NCBI RefSeq assembly: GCF_001747085.1
Contig: NZ_MDJD01000043.1
Location: 248,001 to 312,000, forward strand
Direction: 5' to 3'
Source of the DNA: Flavivirga aquatica
Lineage (GTDB): Bacteria; Bacteroidota; Bacteroidia; Flavobacteriales; Flavobacteriaceae
DNA: 64,000 nt
Positions 45,041 to 53,860 of this stretch are shown here, piece after piece. The first letter of the stretch is position 1, and each line of letters opens with the position of its first letter. Position numbers and translations under genes: made by a program. The notes below the pieces were generated by a model. It was not told the origin of the DNA, did no database searches, and saw only the letters and a program-made list of their open reading frames with translations.

Positions 45041-45831
45041 GGATTTTTACAGTAGATGCATTTACAGATATTCCATTTAAAGGAAATCCTGCAGGAGTTT
45101 GTGTTTTAGAACATAAACTCACAGATAAGGAGTATATAGATATTGCTCAAGAAATAAACTTGGCAGAAACAGCTTTTGTTTATTTAGAAAATGATGTTTA
45201 TCAATTAAGATGGTTTACGCCAACAGTAGAAGTAGATCTTTGTGGGCATGCGACGCTTGCAACTGCAAAAATTTTATTTGAAAAGTATGTTATAAAAACT
45301 GATACTATTGAGTTTGCTACTAAGAGTGGTATATTAACGGTAAGTCGAGTTGGAGATAGATTAGAAATGAATTTTCCTGTGGGTAAATTATCTGCTTTTG
45401 AAGGAGATGATGAGCTTTTAGAGGCATTTTTAAAAGAAAAACCTTTAACTATTAATACAGATAAAGATTGGTGTGTTATTGAATTGAGTAATGAAGCGTC
45501 AATTGTAAATTTTAAGCCAGATTTAAATTTATTATTATCGCACGCTAAAAAATCGTTTGTAATCACAGCAAAATCTTTAAACGATCAGTATGATTTTATT
45601 TCAAGATTTTTTGGTCCTGCAATAGGAATTGATGAAGATCCTGTAACAGGTTCGGCACATTGTTATTTAGCTAATTATTGGAGTGAAAAATTAGCTAAAA
45701 ATACATTGGTAGGTTATCAGGCATCTAAAAGAGGGGGTGTTGTTGAGTGCGAACTTATTGAAAATGATAGAGTTTTGCTAAGAGGTAATTGTGTTATCAT
45801 GTCTGAATTATTAGTGGAGTGGGATAAATAG
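45037..45831 (+). CDS. PhzF-family isomerase-like protein
   Basis: 264 residues. The family start IFTVDAFTDIPFKGNPAGVC then VLEH is present, with the catalytic Glu in EINLAETAFVYLE (about residue 46). LRWFTPTVEVDLCGHATLAT is the second hallmark, and FFGPAIGIDEDPVTGSAHCY the third (Asp and Gly of the second half). Members are diaminopimelate-epimerase-fold isomerases; cellular substrates are mostly unknown. The 4-bp ATGA overlap with the upstream gene indicates co-translation with the transsulfuration enzyme. Confidence 0.9.
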   Translation: MRIFTVDAFTDIPFKGNPAGVCVLEHKLTDKEYIDIAQEINLAETAFVYLENDVYQLRWFTPTVEVDLCGHATLATAKILFEKYVIKTDTIEFATKSGILTVSRVGDRLEMNFPVGKLSAFEGDDELLEAFLKEKPLTINTDKDWCVIELSNEASIVNFKPDLNLLLSHAKKSFVITAKSLNDQYDFISRFFGPAIGIDEDPVTGSAHCYLANYWSEKLAKNTLVGYQASKRGGVVECELIENDRVLLRGNCVIMSELLVEWDK

Positions 45832-45849
45832 TTTATCTAAAAAATAAAA

Positions 45850-45884
45850 AAAGAAGTCATGTTTTCACAAAACATGACTTCTTT
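45850..45884. terminator. Bidirectional terminator closing the methionine unit
   Basis: AAAGAAGTCATGTTTT-cac-AAAACATGACTTCTTT, 16-bp perfect stem, tri-nucleotide loop, A and T runs outside. It serves the convergent T9SS gene as well. Confidence 0.92.
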
Positions 45885-45942
45885 GTATTTATAAACTATT
45901 ATTAATTTGTTTTAAATAAATACAAATCAGTGAAATAATAGA

Positions 45943-46746
45943 TTAATTTTTCACAAAACGCTTTGTTGATATTTTGTTTCCTTGAAAAATCTTAGCAATA
46001 TAAATACCTCTACTTAGGCTACTAACATTTAAGAAATCACTATCAATTTTAGTTAAAGCTTTTTGTCCTAAAATATTGTAAATCTCAATTTTAGAAACTG
46101 CAGTAGGTACTTTTATTGTTAATTCATCTCGTACCGGGTTAGGTAAAACACTTACAGAAGCATCATCTTTAGTAACATCGTTTAAAGATAATGTGAATGG
46201 GGTACCTGAAAAACTAATTTCATCAATTAGAATAGGGTCTGCTCCTATAGATGTGTCAGTTCCATTTTTGAATTGAAATTGTAGATTTGTAACTGTACCC
46301 GTCCATTCATTAGGAGGTGTTGTTGTTATGGCAGCAGAAATGTCATTAACGATGTAAGTTTTGAAATCAGTGTCATTAGATGAGATGTCGGCAATTGTGA
46401 TCCAGTTATTTTGACCACCTCCAGGGTTTTCTGGGCTGGCTACTCTTAATCTAAGCATTTCTGCACCACCCGTATTTTTTAGAACTATTTTTAAGTTGTT
46501 TATAATGCTAGCGTCAATACTTACCATTCTATCTAATCTTGGGAATTGCATATTGCCAGAAGGAGTAGCGTTTAAAACACCATCAGTCCCAGTTTCAGCT
46601 GCTTGAGCTATGTTAACTTGAGCTCCACCTGTCCAGCTTTCTACATCTGCTGTAAAAGTATATGATGGTTGAGCTATTAATTGATTTGAAGAAAAAGCTA
46701 TAATAGCTAATAATGATAATAGAATTTTGTGTAATGTTTTTTTCAT
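45943..46746 (-). CDS. T9SS-secreted protein with carbohydrate-binding-like domain
   Basis: 267 residues. Signal peptide MKKTLHKILLSLLAIIAFSS to IAQ. Residues about 28-185 form a beta-sandwich (YTFTADVESWTGGAQVNIAQ at the start, ADPILIDEISFSGTPF at the end), resembling CBM4/9-like sugar-binding modules. Residues about 195-267 are the Por secretion (type IX) sorting domain: VSVLPNPVRDELTIKVP, KIEIYNILGQKAL, SSLSRGIYIAKIFQGNKIST then KRFVKN. It is exported across the outer membrane and anchored or released. The neighbouring polysaccharide enzymes suggest a role in substrate binding. Confidence 0.8.
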   Translation of the reverse strand: MKKTLHKILLSLLAIIAFSSNQLIAQPSYTFTADVESWTGGAQVNIAQAAETGTDGVLNATPSGNMQFPRLDRMVSIDASIINNLKIVLKNTGGAEMLRLRVASPENPGGGQNNWITIADISSNDTDFKTYIVNDISAAITTTPPNEWTGTVTNLQFQFKNGTDTSIGADPILIDEISFSGTPFTLSLNDVTKDDASVSVLPNPVRDELTIKVPTAVSKIEIYNILGQKALTKIDSDFLNVSSLSRGIYIAKIFQGNKISTKRFVKN

Positions 46747-46988
46747 AATTTAATTTATTTAAAGTTATTTATCGTGTCTAATTTAAGTATTTAAACTGAT
46801 AAATAGTCATTTTTTTAACAAATTAAAGGATAATTTGATTACAAATAAGTTATTATTTTATCAATATATATAAAATATTTACAAAATTATAAATAATAAT
46901 GAAAATTCTTTCAAGTAAAAATTGATGATTTAAGTTGTATTGAGTAAATGTATGTTACTGCTGGATTTAATAAATACATTTCGAAAAA

Positions 46989-48152
46989 TCACTTATTTTT
47001 ATTAGGATAATATTTAATTAGGTACTTGTACATTTCAGAACTGGCTGCTAAAAAAGCACCGCTGCCGTAAACCTCAGTGTAATCTTTATAGCTGTCGCCA
47101 GGGGCAGCGCCAACAGGTTGTACATAACCTAACATGCCTTCTTTATTAACACATTTGCTAAGTCTTTCCCATGCTTTAAACAAAACAGGTTCGTAGCTTG
47201 TTTTATCCAAAATACCATTTGAAATACCCCATGCAATCCCGTAGATAAAAAATGAAGTACCACTAGTTTCTATATTCGGATAGTCTTTCTCATCACCTAA
47301 TAAGCCTCCAGACCAAGTGCCGTCTTCTCTTTGGATATGTTTTAAGGTGTTAGCAATGTTTTTAAATAAATGAATATAAAAAGATTTGCCTTCCCAATTT
47401 TGAGGTAATTCTGGAATGATTAAAGCAAGGCCTCCAAATACCCAACCATTACCACGAGACCAAAATATGTGTTTTCCATTTTTTTCTGTTTTATCAAAAT
47501 ATGATTTATCTCTAAAGAATAGTTGGGCTTCTTTGTCCCATAGTTTGTTGTAAGTTTTATGGTATTGTCTGTCCATGAATTCTAAATACTTACTATTTTT
47601 AGTTATGTTAGCAAGTCTAGCCCATACAGGAGGAGACATGAATAAAGCGTCAGACCAATGCCATAAGAATTTTTGACCTTTTTCGCTATTTATTATGGAG
47701 TCAAAACGATTTTGTGTAGGATGTATCATGGTTTCGTTTTTTGAATCTTTGTAAAGGTTCAGGTAAAACTGTCCAACAGCATGATCATCTGCATGGTAAA
47801 CTCTTTTAAATAATTTCCAATCATTTCTATTACCAATATCTAAAAGCCATTTCGTGTATTTTTTATCATCAGAAATTTTACTAAACTCGTACATTCCAGT
47901 ATATAGTGTTGCGGTAGTCCAATCAAGATCATGATACCTGTTTCTGTGATGCCATTTTTTTCTTTTTTCAAGAGGAGGTAAAGCTCGATATTTACCCATG
48001 TCTTCGAAAGTTTCGATTTGCCAATTTGCTACTTTTTCAGCTATAGCTTTTATATCTTTAGCTAGAGGAGTATGAGGGATTTTATTTGCTGCACAATTAT
48101 AAAATAGAGAAATGAGTATTAAGCTTAAAAGTGTGAATTTACTTTTTATCAT
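46989..48152 (-). CDS. GH105-type unsaturated glucuronyl/galacturonyl hydrolase, lipoprotein
   Basis: 387 residues. Signal ends ISLFYNC, a lipobox. The (alpha/alpha)6 barrel of the YteR/GH105 family shows HDLDWTTATLYTGMYEFSK, VYHADDHAVGQFYLNLY, the catalytic-Asp block HWSDALFMSPPVWARLA, FWSRGNGWVFGGLAL, and IETSGTSFFIYGIAWGI. It removes the unsaturated uronic acid left at the non-reducing end after lyase cleavage. It lies 20 bp downstream of a lyase-like gene on the same strand, which fits. The exact sugar (rhamnogalacturonan, ulvan or other) is unknown. Confidence 0.88.
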   Translation of the reverse strand: MIKSKFTLLSLILISLFYNCAANKIPHTPLAKDIKAIAEKVANWQIETFEDMGKYRALPPLEKRKKWHHRNRYHDLDWTTATLYTGMYEFSKISDDKKYTKWLLDIGNRNDWKLFKRVYHADDHAVGQFYLNLYKDSKNETMIHPTQNRFDSIINSEKGQKFLWHWSDALFMSPPVWARLANITKNSKYLEFMDRQYHKTYNKLWDKEAQLFFRDKSYFDKTEKNGKHIFWSRGNGWVFGGLALIIPELPQNWEGKSFYIHLFKNIANTLKHIQREDGTWSGGLLGDEKDYPNIETSGTSFFIYGIAWGISNGILDKTSYEPVLFKAWERLSKCVNKEGMLGYVQPVGAAPGDSYKDYTEVYGSGAFLAASSEMYKYLIKYYPNKNK

Positions 48153-48172
48153 TTGTGATTATTTGTATTTAG

Positions 48173-50032
48173 CTATAATTCTGAAAGACGAATTTTTAGA
48201 GTTGTATTTCCTGTTTTTATTTTTTCAGCAGGAATTTGTATTTCAATTCGCTTTAATCCCTTTATTTGACTGTCTAATTCTAATGGAGCTGGATATAGAG
48301 AAATAATAGTGACAGGAAAATCTGGATGCGATAAATTTTCTAATTTTAATTTTTTTCCATTTTTAGAAAGTATAGCGCCAGTCTTGTTTATAGAAATATT
48401 AGCAGTGGTTATCATTTGCCAAGTTATAGTTTTAGTTTTTTCAGAAGTTTCTAGGGTGTCTTCAATTAATAATGAACTTGGACTATCTTTAATAAAACTA
48501 CGGATAGTTTTTTTTATGTTTTCACCATACATAGAAGTGAGATCAAAACTAACTTTAGGTTGGTCGTTTTCTTTAAAGTCTATTAAAGGAGCAAACGCAT
48601 TACTTTTAAATTTTTCATTATTTATGGTAATTGTACTATGACCATAATTGTTTTTTGAGAGTAATTTCCAGCGGTCAGCATTTTGACCATTAGACCATAG
48701 GTTAAAGCCTGTTTTTTCAATTTTGTGGTAATCTTGCTGTGCGATGTCTAATGACCAGCGTACGCCATTTAAATCGAAAACAAACGAGCCAGCATCCATG
48801 TTCCCATGGCTAAGTCCTGCTTTTCCACCTTTACATCCTAAAAAGTATTTGTGTTTATCTGTTTTTCTTGATTTAAATATAGCAATAGGGTTAACACCAT
48901 CTCCTTTCCAAACTGTTGGGATTTCAATATTAGATTTTTCTTTGTAGGCACTTATCCATGACATGGCAATGCCTGAAAACCTGGAAAGCTTATCCATATC
49001 TTTTAAGGGTAGTAAAAAGCGTTCTCTTTCAAAGAAATTATCAATTCCAGATTTCATAGCAAACCAAGCTAAAATAATATCACCATTTTTATTTCTTGTA
49101 GGTCGGCAATCAAAATAATTATATATTAAGTCTGAATGTGAATTAGATAGGGATCTAAATAAAGCACTCTCTTTAAAACCAGGCGTATCATAATGTCCAA
49201 AATCTGTACAAAAAGCACTCTTGAACATCTCAATAGTTGTTACAGAATAACTTGTAGCATATTGCCAATAAGTAGATCCTTCTGGATATGCGCCGTCTGG
49301 AGCATAGGCTTTTAGACCATTAGGTAAACCATCTAAGGCGCGATGTATTGTTTTTGCTGCTAATTCAGGATCATCGTCTGCAATAGCAATAGCTGCTGCA
49401 ATTAGTCCGCCTTGACAGACTTGATTCCAATTGGTGTGGATTTTAGATATTCCCCATGTTTTTTTATTTTTTAACCAAGTAATTTTTAATGCCTTTTCAA
49501 TTAATGCTTTTTTTGTTAATGTTATGGTGGATTTAGGAAGATTACCTTGAGTCCAATCTAGCGCTAAAGCAACACCTAAAGCCATTTCTCCTACATCTAG
49601 AAAATGTTTTGCATTCCAATTAGTAAAATTACAGACAGCTACTAATTCATTATTAATCCTTTGTAAGGCTTTTTCGTCTTCTTCCATTAGATAAATAAAG
49701 CCCAGTATATTAATGCGGTATAATAGTTCTCTTGAAACATCTAACATTCTACGTCCTATAATTTCTCTTTTAAGAGTAGGTTGAGTGTATATATTATTAG
49801 CATTTAATTTGATTGCAGTGTACAGATTTTGTAAAACGGGATCTTTTTTTAGTTTAGATTTAACCTTTTTTACAATTTTTTTTGTGTAGACTAGCCTAGG
49901 TAATGATTTTTTAATGTTTTTTTGTAGATATTCTGTAGTAATAGGGTTTTTTAAGGGAGATATATCATTTTGCGCTTTAGTAAAACATATGCTTAAAAAT
50001 ATTGTAATTATTAAGAGGAGTTTTTGCTTCAT
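48173..50032 (-). CDS. Heparinase II/III-like polysaccharide lyase
   Basis: 619 residues. Signal peptide MKQKLLLIITIFLSICFTKA then Q. The N-terminal alpha/alpha toroid (about 60-380) has KIHTNWNQVCQGGLIAAAIA (substrate-binding Asn) and PDGAYPEGSTYWQYATSYSV. The C-terminal beta-sandwich starts near 395 with LGCKGGKAGLSHGNMDAGSF then VFDLNGVRWSLDI, the Heparinase II/III block containing the His. It cleaves uronate-containing polysaccharides by beta-elimination in the periplasm. The family number cannot be assigned by eye. It lies between the GH43 and GH105 genes. Confidence 0.85.
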   Translation of the reverse strand: MKQKLLLIITIFLSICFTKAQNDISPLKNPITTEYLQKNIKKSLPRLVYTKKIVKKVKSKLKKDPVLQNLYTAIKLNANNIYTQPTLKREIIGRRMLDVSRELLYRINILGFIYLMEEDEKALQRINNELVAVCNFTNWNAKHFLDVGEMALGVALALDWTQGNLPKSTITLTKKALIEKALKITWLKNKKTWGISKIHTNWNQVCQGGLIAAAIAIADDDPELAAKTIHRALDGLPNGLKAYAPDGAYPEGSTYWQYATSYSVTTIEMFKSAFCTDFGHYDTPGFKESALFRSLSNSHSDLIYNYFDCRPTRNKNGDIILAWFAMKSGIDNFFERERFLLPLKDMDKLSRFSGIAMSWISAYKEKSNIEIPTVWKGDGVNPIAIFKSRKTDKHKYFLGCKGGKAGLSHGNMDAGSFVFDLNGVRWSLDIAQQDYHKIEKTGFNLWSNGQNADRWKLLSKNNYGHSTITINNEKFKSNAFAPLIDFKENDQPKVSFDLTSMYGENIKKTIRSFIKDSPSSLLIEDTLETSEKTKTITWQMITTANISINKTGAILSKNGKKLKLENLSHPDFPVTIISLYPAPLELDSQIKGLKRIEIQIPAEKIKTGNTTLKIRLSEL

Positions 50033-50260
50033 TTTATTACTAATAAATAATAGCTTAGTTTGAATATTTCAATAATTCTAAATAATTTTTAAACTAAGTG
50101 TGTTTTATAAAAAGTAAATAACGTATGTTAAGATGTGAATTATGTATTTATGAATTTATTTGTTGTCTTTTTTAGTAAATATTCAGTGTTTACAGGTGAT
50201 TTCGCTATTTTTGTTTATTTTATTTGTTATGAAATTAAGAATATTTTAGCAAGCATTTTT

Positions 50261-51601
50261 TTATTCTAATTTTATCCAATTTAAATTCGCAATTTTGTCG
50301 ACATTCCATTCAGATTTAAAGACAATAATAATATCATGAATTCCTGTTGTTTTTTCTAGTAGATTAGTCTCTATGGTTTTCCATGTATTCCACCCTCCAG
50401 TATATTCCACCGGAAACTCAGCTATTTTTTGCCCTTTCAATTTGTCAATATAAATTTCAAAGCTAGCAATTCGCTGTCCACATGCTATACGCGCTTTAAT
50501 TTTTGTTGCTTCACCTTTTCCAAAATTAACACGATTAAAACGTACAGATGATTTCATTTTGGTATTACTCACCATCCAACCAGTAGGTTCATTTCCTCCT
50601 ACAAAGTCTACTTTAGCGTTAACTATGTCGCTATGCCTATCCATATGTATGGTGTCTCCAATTATTGCTGTACCTATGCCTCTTAATGTTGGTTTTACTT
50701 TTTTGATTGTTCCATCTTTCATGAACGTTACATAATCGGCGCGTATAGAACGTAATTTGTTGTAGCCACTAATATCCCACCAGTGATAAAATAAAATCCA
50801 ATCACCTTTATAATTAACTATGGAATGATGATTGGTGCCATTACTAATATTGTCCATTATTTTGCCTCTATATGTAAATGGACCCTTAGGATTGTCGCTA
50901 GTTGCATAGCCTATGGTGTAACCTTCTTGAGGGAATACATGAGCAAATGTGAAATAGTAAATACCGTCTTTTTTAAATGTAAAAGAACCTTCTTTGTAGC
51001 CAGAAGGAAGACCTTGGATTTTTATAGGTTTTGAGGCTATTTCTTTCATATTGTCTTTTAATTGACTAACAAATAAATCTTGTCCACCACCAAAGTATAG
51101 GTAGGTTTTATTATCATCATCTATAAATAATCCTGGATCTATGCCGCTAATACCTTTAATATAATTTTTCTCCCATTTAAAAGGACCTGTTGGGCTTTTA
51201 GAAACGCCTACGCCTATTCTTCTAAAAGAAGATTCATCTTTGGGCGGAGCAGGATAGTAGTAATAATACATGTTTTCTTTTTTTATGCAATCTGGAGCCC
51301 ACATACCATAGGTGTTTTTCTTTCCCCAGGGCACTTCATTTTGGTCTAAAATAGGTCCGTGATCTTTTAAAGTGATGCCTTCTTCCAAAGAAAAAATATG
51401 ATAATCGGGCATACAAAATCGAGGTGCTTTTACATTTTTAGGAGGAACAATATCATGAGAAGGATATATGTATAATTTTCCATCAAAAACACGTGCAGTG
51501 GGATCTGCAGTAAACATATGTGTTACTAATGGATTTTGAGCTAATAAAGTTTTTGTGCTAATAAGGAGTAATAAAAGTAAAAGTAATTTTTGTCTTAACA
51601 T
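50261..51601 (-). CDS. GH43-family glycosidase with C-terminal CBM6
   Basis: 446 residues. Signal LLLLLLLISTKTLLAQ. The five-bladed propeller shows the three acidic residues of clan GH-F: Asp in FTADPTARVFDGKLYIYPSH, Asp in GISGIDPGLFIDDDNKTYLY, and Glu in GYKEGSFTFKKDGIYYFTFA, with GTNHHSIVNYKGDWILFYHW. Residues about 325-446 form a CBM6-like lectin domain (RVNFGKGEATKIKARIACGQ, then VEYTGGWNTWKTIETNL). Likely an arabinofuranosidase, xylosidase or galactosidase acting on side chains. First gene of a minus-strand set with the lyase and GH105, with a 228-bp gap before the lyase. Confidence 0.88.
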   Translation of the reverse strand: MLRQKLLLLLLLLISTKTLLAQNPLVTHMFTADPTARVFDGKLYIYPSHDIVPPKNVKAPRFCMPDYHIFSLEEGITLKDHGPILDQNEVPWGKKNTYGMWAPDCIKKENMYYYYYPAPPKDESSFRRIGVGVSKSPTGPFKWEKNYIKGISGIDPGLFIDDDNKTYLYFGGGQDLFVSQLKDNMKEIASKPIKIQGLPSGYKEGSFTFKKDGIYYFTFAHVFPQEGYTIGYATSDNPKGPFTYRGKIMDNISNGTNHHSIVNYKGDWILFYHWWDISGYNKLRSIRADYVTFMKDGTIKKVKPTLRGIGTAIIGDTIHMDRHSDIVNAKVDFVGGNEPTGWMVSNTKMKSSVRFNRVNFGKGEATKIKARIACGQRIASFEIYIDKLKGQKIAEFPVEYTGGWNTWKTIETNLLEKTTGIHDIIIVFKSEWNVDKIANLNWIKLE

Positions 51602-52334
51602 TTTAATAGTTTATTAAAGGGTGATAATTTTAAAGGTTTAAAATTACATGTTTTACTACTTATGATAGAGCAGATATTGATTTTAGTCTATAACATATGT
51701 GTTATAATTAAAAATACGATTGTCGAATGTTTAGAAATAATTATTTAGTTAATTTATCTTTTAGTTTGTTTTGAGGAGTAAGTTTTGAGAGTTAATTGCT
51801 TGCGAGGTATTAAAAGAATATTTATATCATTTAGCTTACTTATAATGCTAAGAAATCGCAAGATTGGTATAATAGTCAGTCGTACGGATTGATTGTATAT
51901 TGCTTTACTCAGTTTACAAAATCCCAAACCAAACGAGAAAAAACAACGCCCAAAAGATAGAAGTATTCTATAAATTGTACCAACGATAAAAATTACTAAA
52001 GCTCTTAATACTATTTCATCATTTAGTTTTTGTAGATTCATTTTAGGTTTAAGTTTTCTAACAATGGAATAGTTTAGTATAATATATGTTGATTTACTAA
52101 AGCTAAAGGCTTTTTAATAAGCTTAAAATTATTTATAGAAACATACTGTTTGCGGTTTAGGTGTTGGTATGAACTAAAAGAGTTGGATTAAATAAGGTCT
52201 TTATTTAACAAAAAAAGTATTTATTTTAGAAAAGTACCATAAATTATACATTTTACCAAGACTATAAAACGACAATAACCAAAATTCACATTAAAAGAAT
52301 TTAAAGAATTCGCTAAAAAAAGTATCTTAGCGCC
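51602..52334. other. Long intergenic region upstream of the sulfur regulator
   Basis: 733 bp without a convincing gene. A minus-strand frame at 51754-52041 (95 residues, hydrophobic, no domain) is open but has no family or conserved start; it may be a remnant of a membrane protein. TATCTTAG (about 52313-52320) just before the Rrf2 ATG resembles a -7 box and would give a nearly leaderless message. Confidence 0.4.
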
Positions 52335-52748
52335 ATGCTATCTAAAAAAACAAAATACGGATTAAAAGCCCTCACTTATATTGCTAGAAGTGAAGGAGAC
52401 TCACCAGTACAAGTAGGCGAGATAGCAAAAAGTGAACAAATTCCACAAAAATTTTTAGAAAGTATTCTTCTTACATTAAGAAAATCTGGTATTCTTGGAT
52501 CTAAAAAAGGAAAACATGGTGGTTATTATCTCCGTGAAGCACCTTCAGAAATTAAGATGACAGATGTTATGCGTGTTCTTGAGGGGCCAATTGCTATGGT
52601 GCCATGTGTGAGTTTAAACTATTATGAAAAGTGTGAAGACTGTCCAGATGAGCATAAATGTAGTGTACATAAACTCATGATAGAGGTACGTGATAAAACT
52701 CTAAGTGTATTCAAAAACACCACCTTAGCTGATTTATCGGGTTCTTAG
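52335..52748 (+). CDS. Rrf2-family transcriptional regulator of sulfur assimilation (CymR/IscR-like)
   Basis: 137 residues. Rrf2 winged helix: MLSKKTKYGLKALTYIARSE, VGEIAKSEQIPQKFLESILL (helix-turn-helix) and KSGILGSKKGKHGGYYL (wing). The C-terminal part carries four Cys, C-VSLNYYEK-CEDCPDEHKC, a spacing compatible with an Fe-S or zinc site as in IscR-type sensors. It sits 170 bp upstream of the sulfate assimilation operon, same strand, with its own promoter region, and is the obvious candidate regulator. Ligand (Fe-S, cysteine-synthase complex or other) is unknown. Confidence 0.88.
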   Translation: MLSKKTKYGLKALTYIARSEGDSPVQVGEIAKSEQIPQKFLESILLTLRKSGILGSKKGKHGGYYLREAPSEIKMTDVMRVLEGPIAMVPCVSLNYYEKCEDCPDEHKCSVHKLMIEVRDKTLSVFKNTTLADLSGS

Positions 52749-52845
52749 TAAGTGAAGATTTCTTAAAAAGAAGTATATTTCTCTATTTATTTTCTTCTGT
52801 TTACCTTTAAAATAATTTATTATTCTAAAAAATGGATTATTAACA

Positions 52846-52874
52846 TTGTTATGTGAAAAAAAGTTTTACTTTTG
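52846..52874 (+). promoter_or_regulatory. Promoter of the sulfate assimilation operon
   Basis: TTG at 52846-52848, 18 bp, TACTTTTG at 52867-52874: full match to TTG-N18-TAnnTTTG. Immediately after it CCTAT-taaattg-ATAGG (52880-52896) is a small inverted repeat placed at the expected transcription start, a plausible operator for the Rrf2 protein. Confidence 0.7.
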
Positions 52875-52917
52875 TAATTCCTATTAAATTGATAGGATTA
52901 ATATAATATAACGACAA

Positions 52918-53175
52918 ATGATTAGTCAAATGTTATTAAAGAGCAAAGAAAAATCGACTTATAAAGAGGATAGCGTAAACGAAAAACCTTTAAGGAGTAT
53001 CGTGAAATCGTTAAGTTGGAGAACTATAGGGACATTAGATACTATTTTAATTTCATGGTTAATAACAGGGGAATTAACCTTAGCATTTTCAATAGGATCT
53101 GTAGAATTAGTAACAAAAATGGTGTTATACTTTTTTCATGAAAGAGTTTGGAATTCAATAAAATGGGGAAAATAA
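52918..53175 (+). CDS. DUF2061 membrane protein
   Basis: 85 residues. The DUF2061 signature fills the second half: LRSIVKSLSWRTIGTLDTIL, ISWLITGELTLAFSIGSVEL then VTKMVLYFFHERVWNSIKWG. It has two predicted membrane segments with a conserved ER/H pair near the C-terminus. Role unknown. It is the first gene of the sulfate reduction operon and shares the A of its stop codon with the start of cysH (TAATG), so it is translated with CysH. A part in sulfate or sulfite movement is only a guess from position. Confidence 0.85.
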   Translation: MISQMLLKSKEKSTYKEDSVNEKPLRSIVKSLSWRTIGTLDTILISWLITGELTLAFSIGSVELVTKMVLYFFHERVWNSIKWGK

Positions 53176-53795
53176 TGATAGATCAAAATAAAATAGACGA
53201 ATTAAATCAACAATATAAAGAAGCATCACCTGCTGAAATTATAAAAAAGGCTTTTGATCTTAATAATGAAGCCGTAGTAACTACTAATTTTAGACCCTAT
53301 GAAGCAGCTATTTTACATGCTGTTAGTGTAATAGAATCTAAAATACCAGTAGTATGGTGTGATACAGGGTATAATACACCGCAAACATACAAGCATGCAG
53401 AACAAGTTATTAAAGATTTAGATTTGAATGTGTCTTTGTATGTGCCAAAACAAACATCATCTCATAGAGATGTAGTTATGGGTATTCCTAGTATAGATGC
53501 TCCAGAGCACGCTTTGTTTACAGAACAGGTAAAGTTAGAACCATTTAAAAGAGCGATGGAGGAGCATAAGCCAAAAGTGTGGTTTACTAACCTACGTCAA
53601 GGGCAAACAGCATTTAGAAATAGTATTGGGATTTTTAGCGTTAGTAAAGATGGCGTTTTAAAAGTAAGTCCATTCTATTATTGGTCTGATGAAAAATTAG
53701 ATACATATTTAGAAGAAAATAACTTACCTAATGAGTTTAAATATTTCGACCCAACAAAAGCTTTAGAAAATAGAGAGTGTGGATTACACGCTTAA
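53175..53795 (+). CDS. cysH: Phosphoadenylyl-sulfate reductase (CysH), form without the Fe-S cysteines
   Basis: 206 residues from ATG 53175, which overlaps the previous stop; a longer frame from 53148 would read through the end of the DUF2061 gene. PAPS-reductase fold: FRPYEAAILHAVSVIESKIP, VVWCDTGYNTPQTY, RQGQTAFRNSIGIFSVSKDG and the catalytic C-terminal RECGLHA. The CC...CxxC pairs that hold a 4Fe-4S cluster in APS reductases are absent, so by family rule it should use PAPS. No APS kinase (cysC) is in the window. It reduces the activated sulfate to sulfite. Confidence 0.92.
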   Translation: MIDQNKIDELNQQYKEASPAEIIKKAFDLNNEAVVTTNFRPYEAAILHAVSVIESKIPVVWCDTGYNTPQTYKHAEQVIKDLDLNVSLYVPKQTSSHRDVVMGIPSIDAPEHALFTEQVKLEPFKRAMEEHKPKVWFTNLRQGQTAFRNSIGIFSVSKDGVLKVSPFYYWSDEKLDTYLEENNLPNEFKYFDPTKALENRECGLHA

Positions 53796-53860
53796 ATGAA
53801 ATAGTTAAAAATAAAAAGAAAATCATTTGTGTGTTTATAGCGGATGATAAAAATAAGATT

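Noticed and set aside
51754-52041. Minus-strand frame of 95 hydrophobic residues
   Set aside because: No recognisable family, skewed composition typical of AT-rich non-coding DNA, and no partner gene. Kept only as a note in the intergenic entry.
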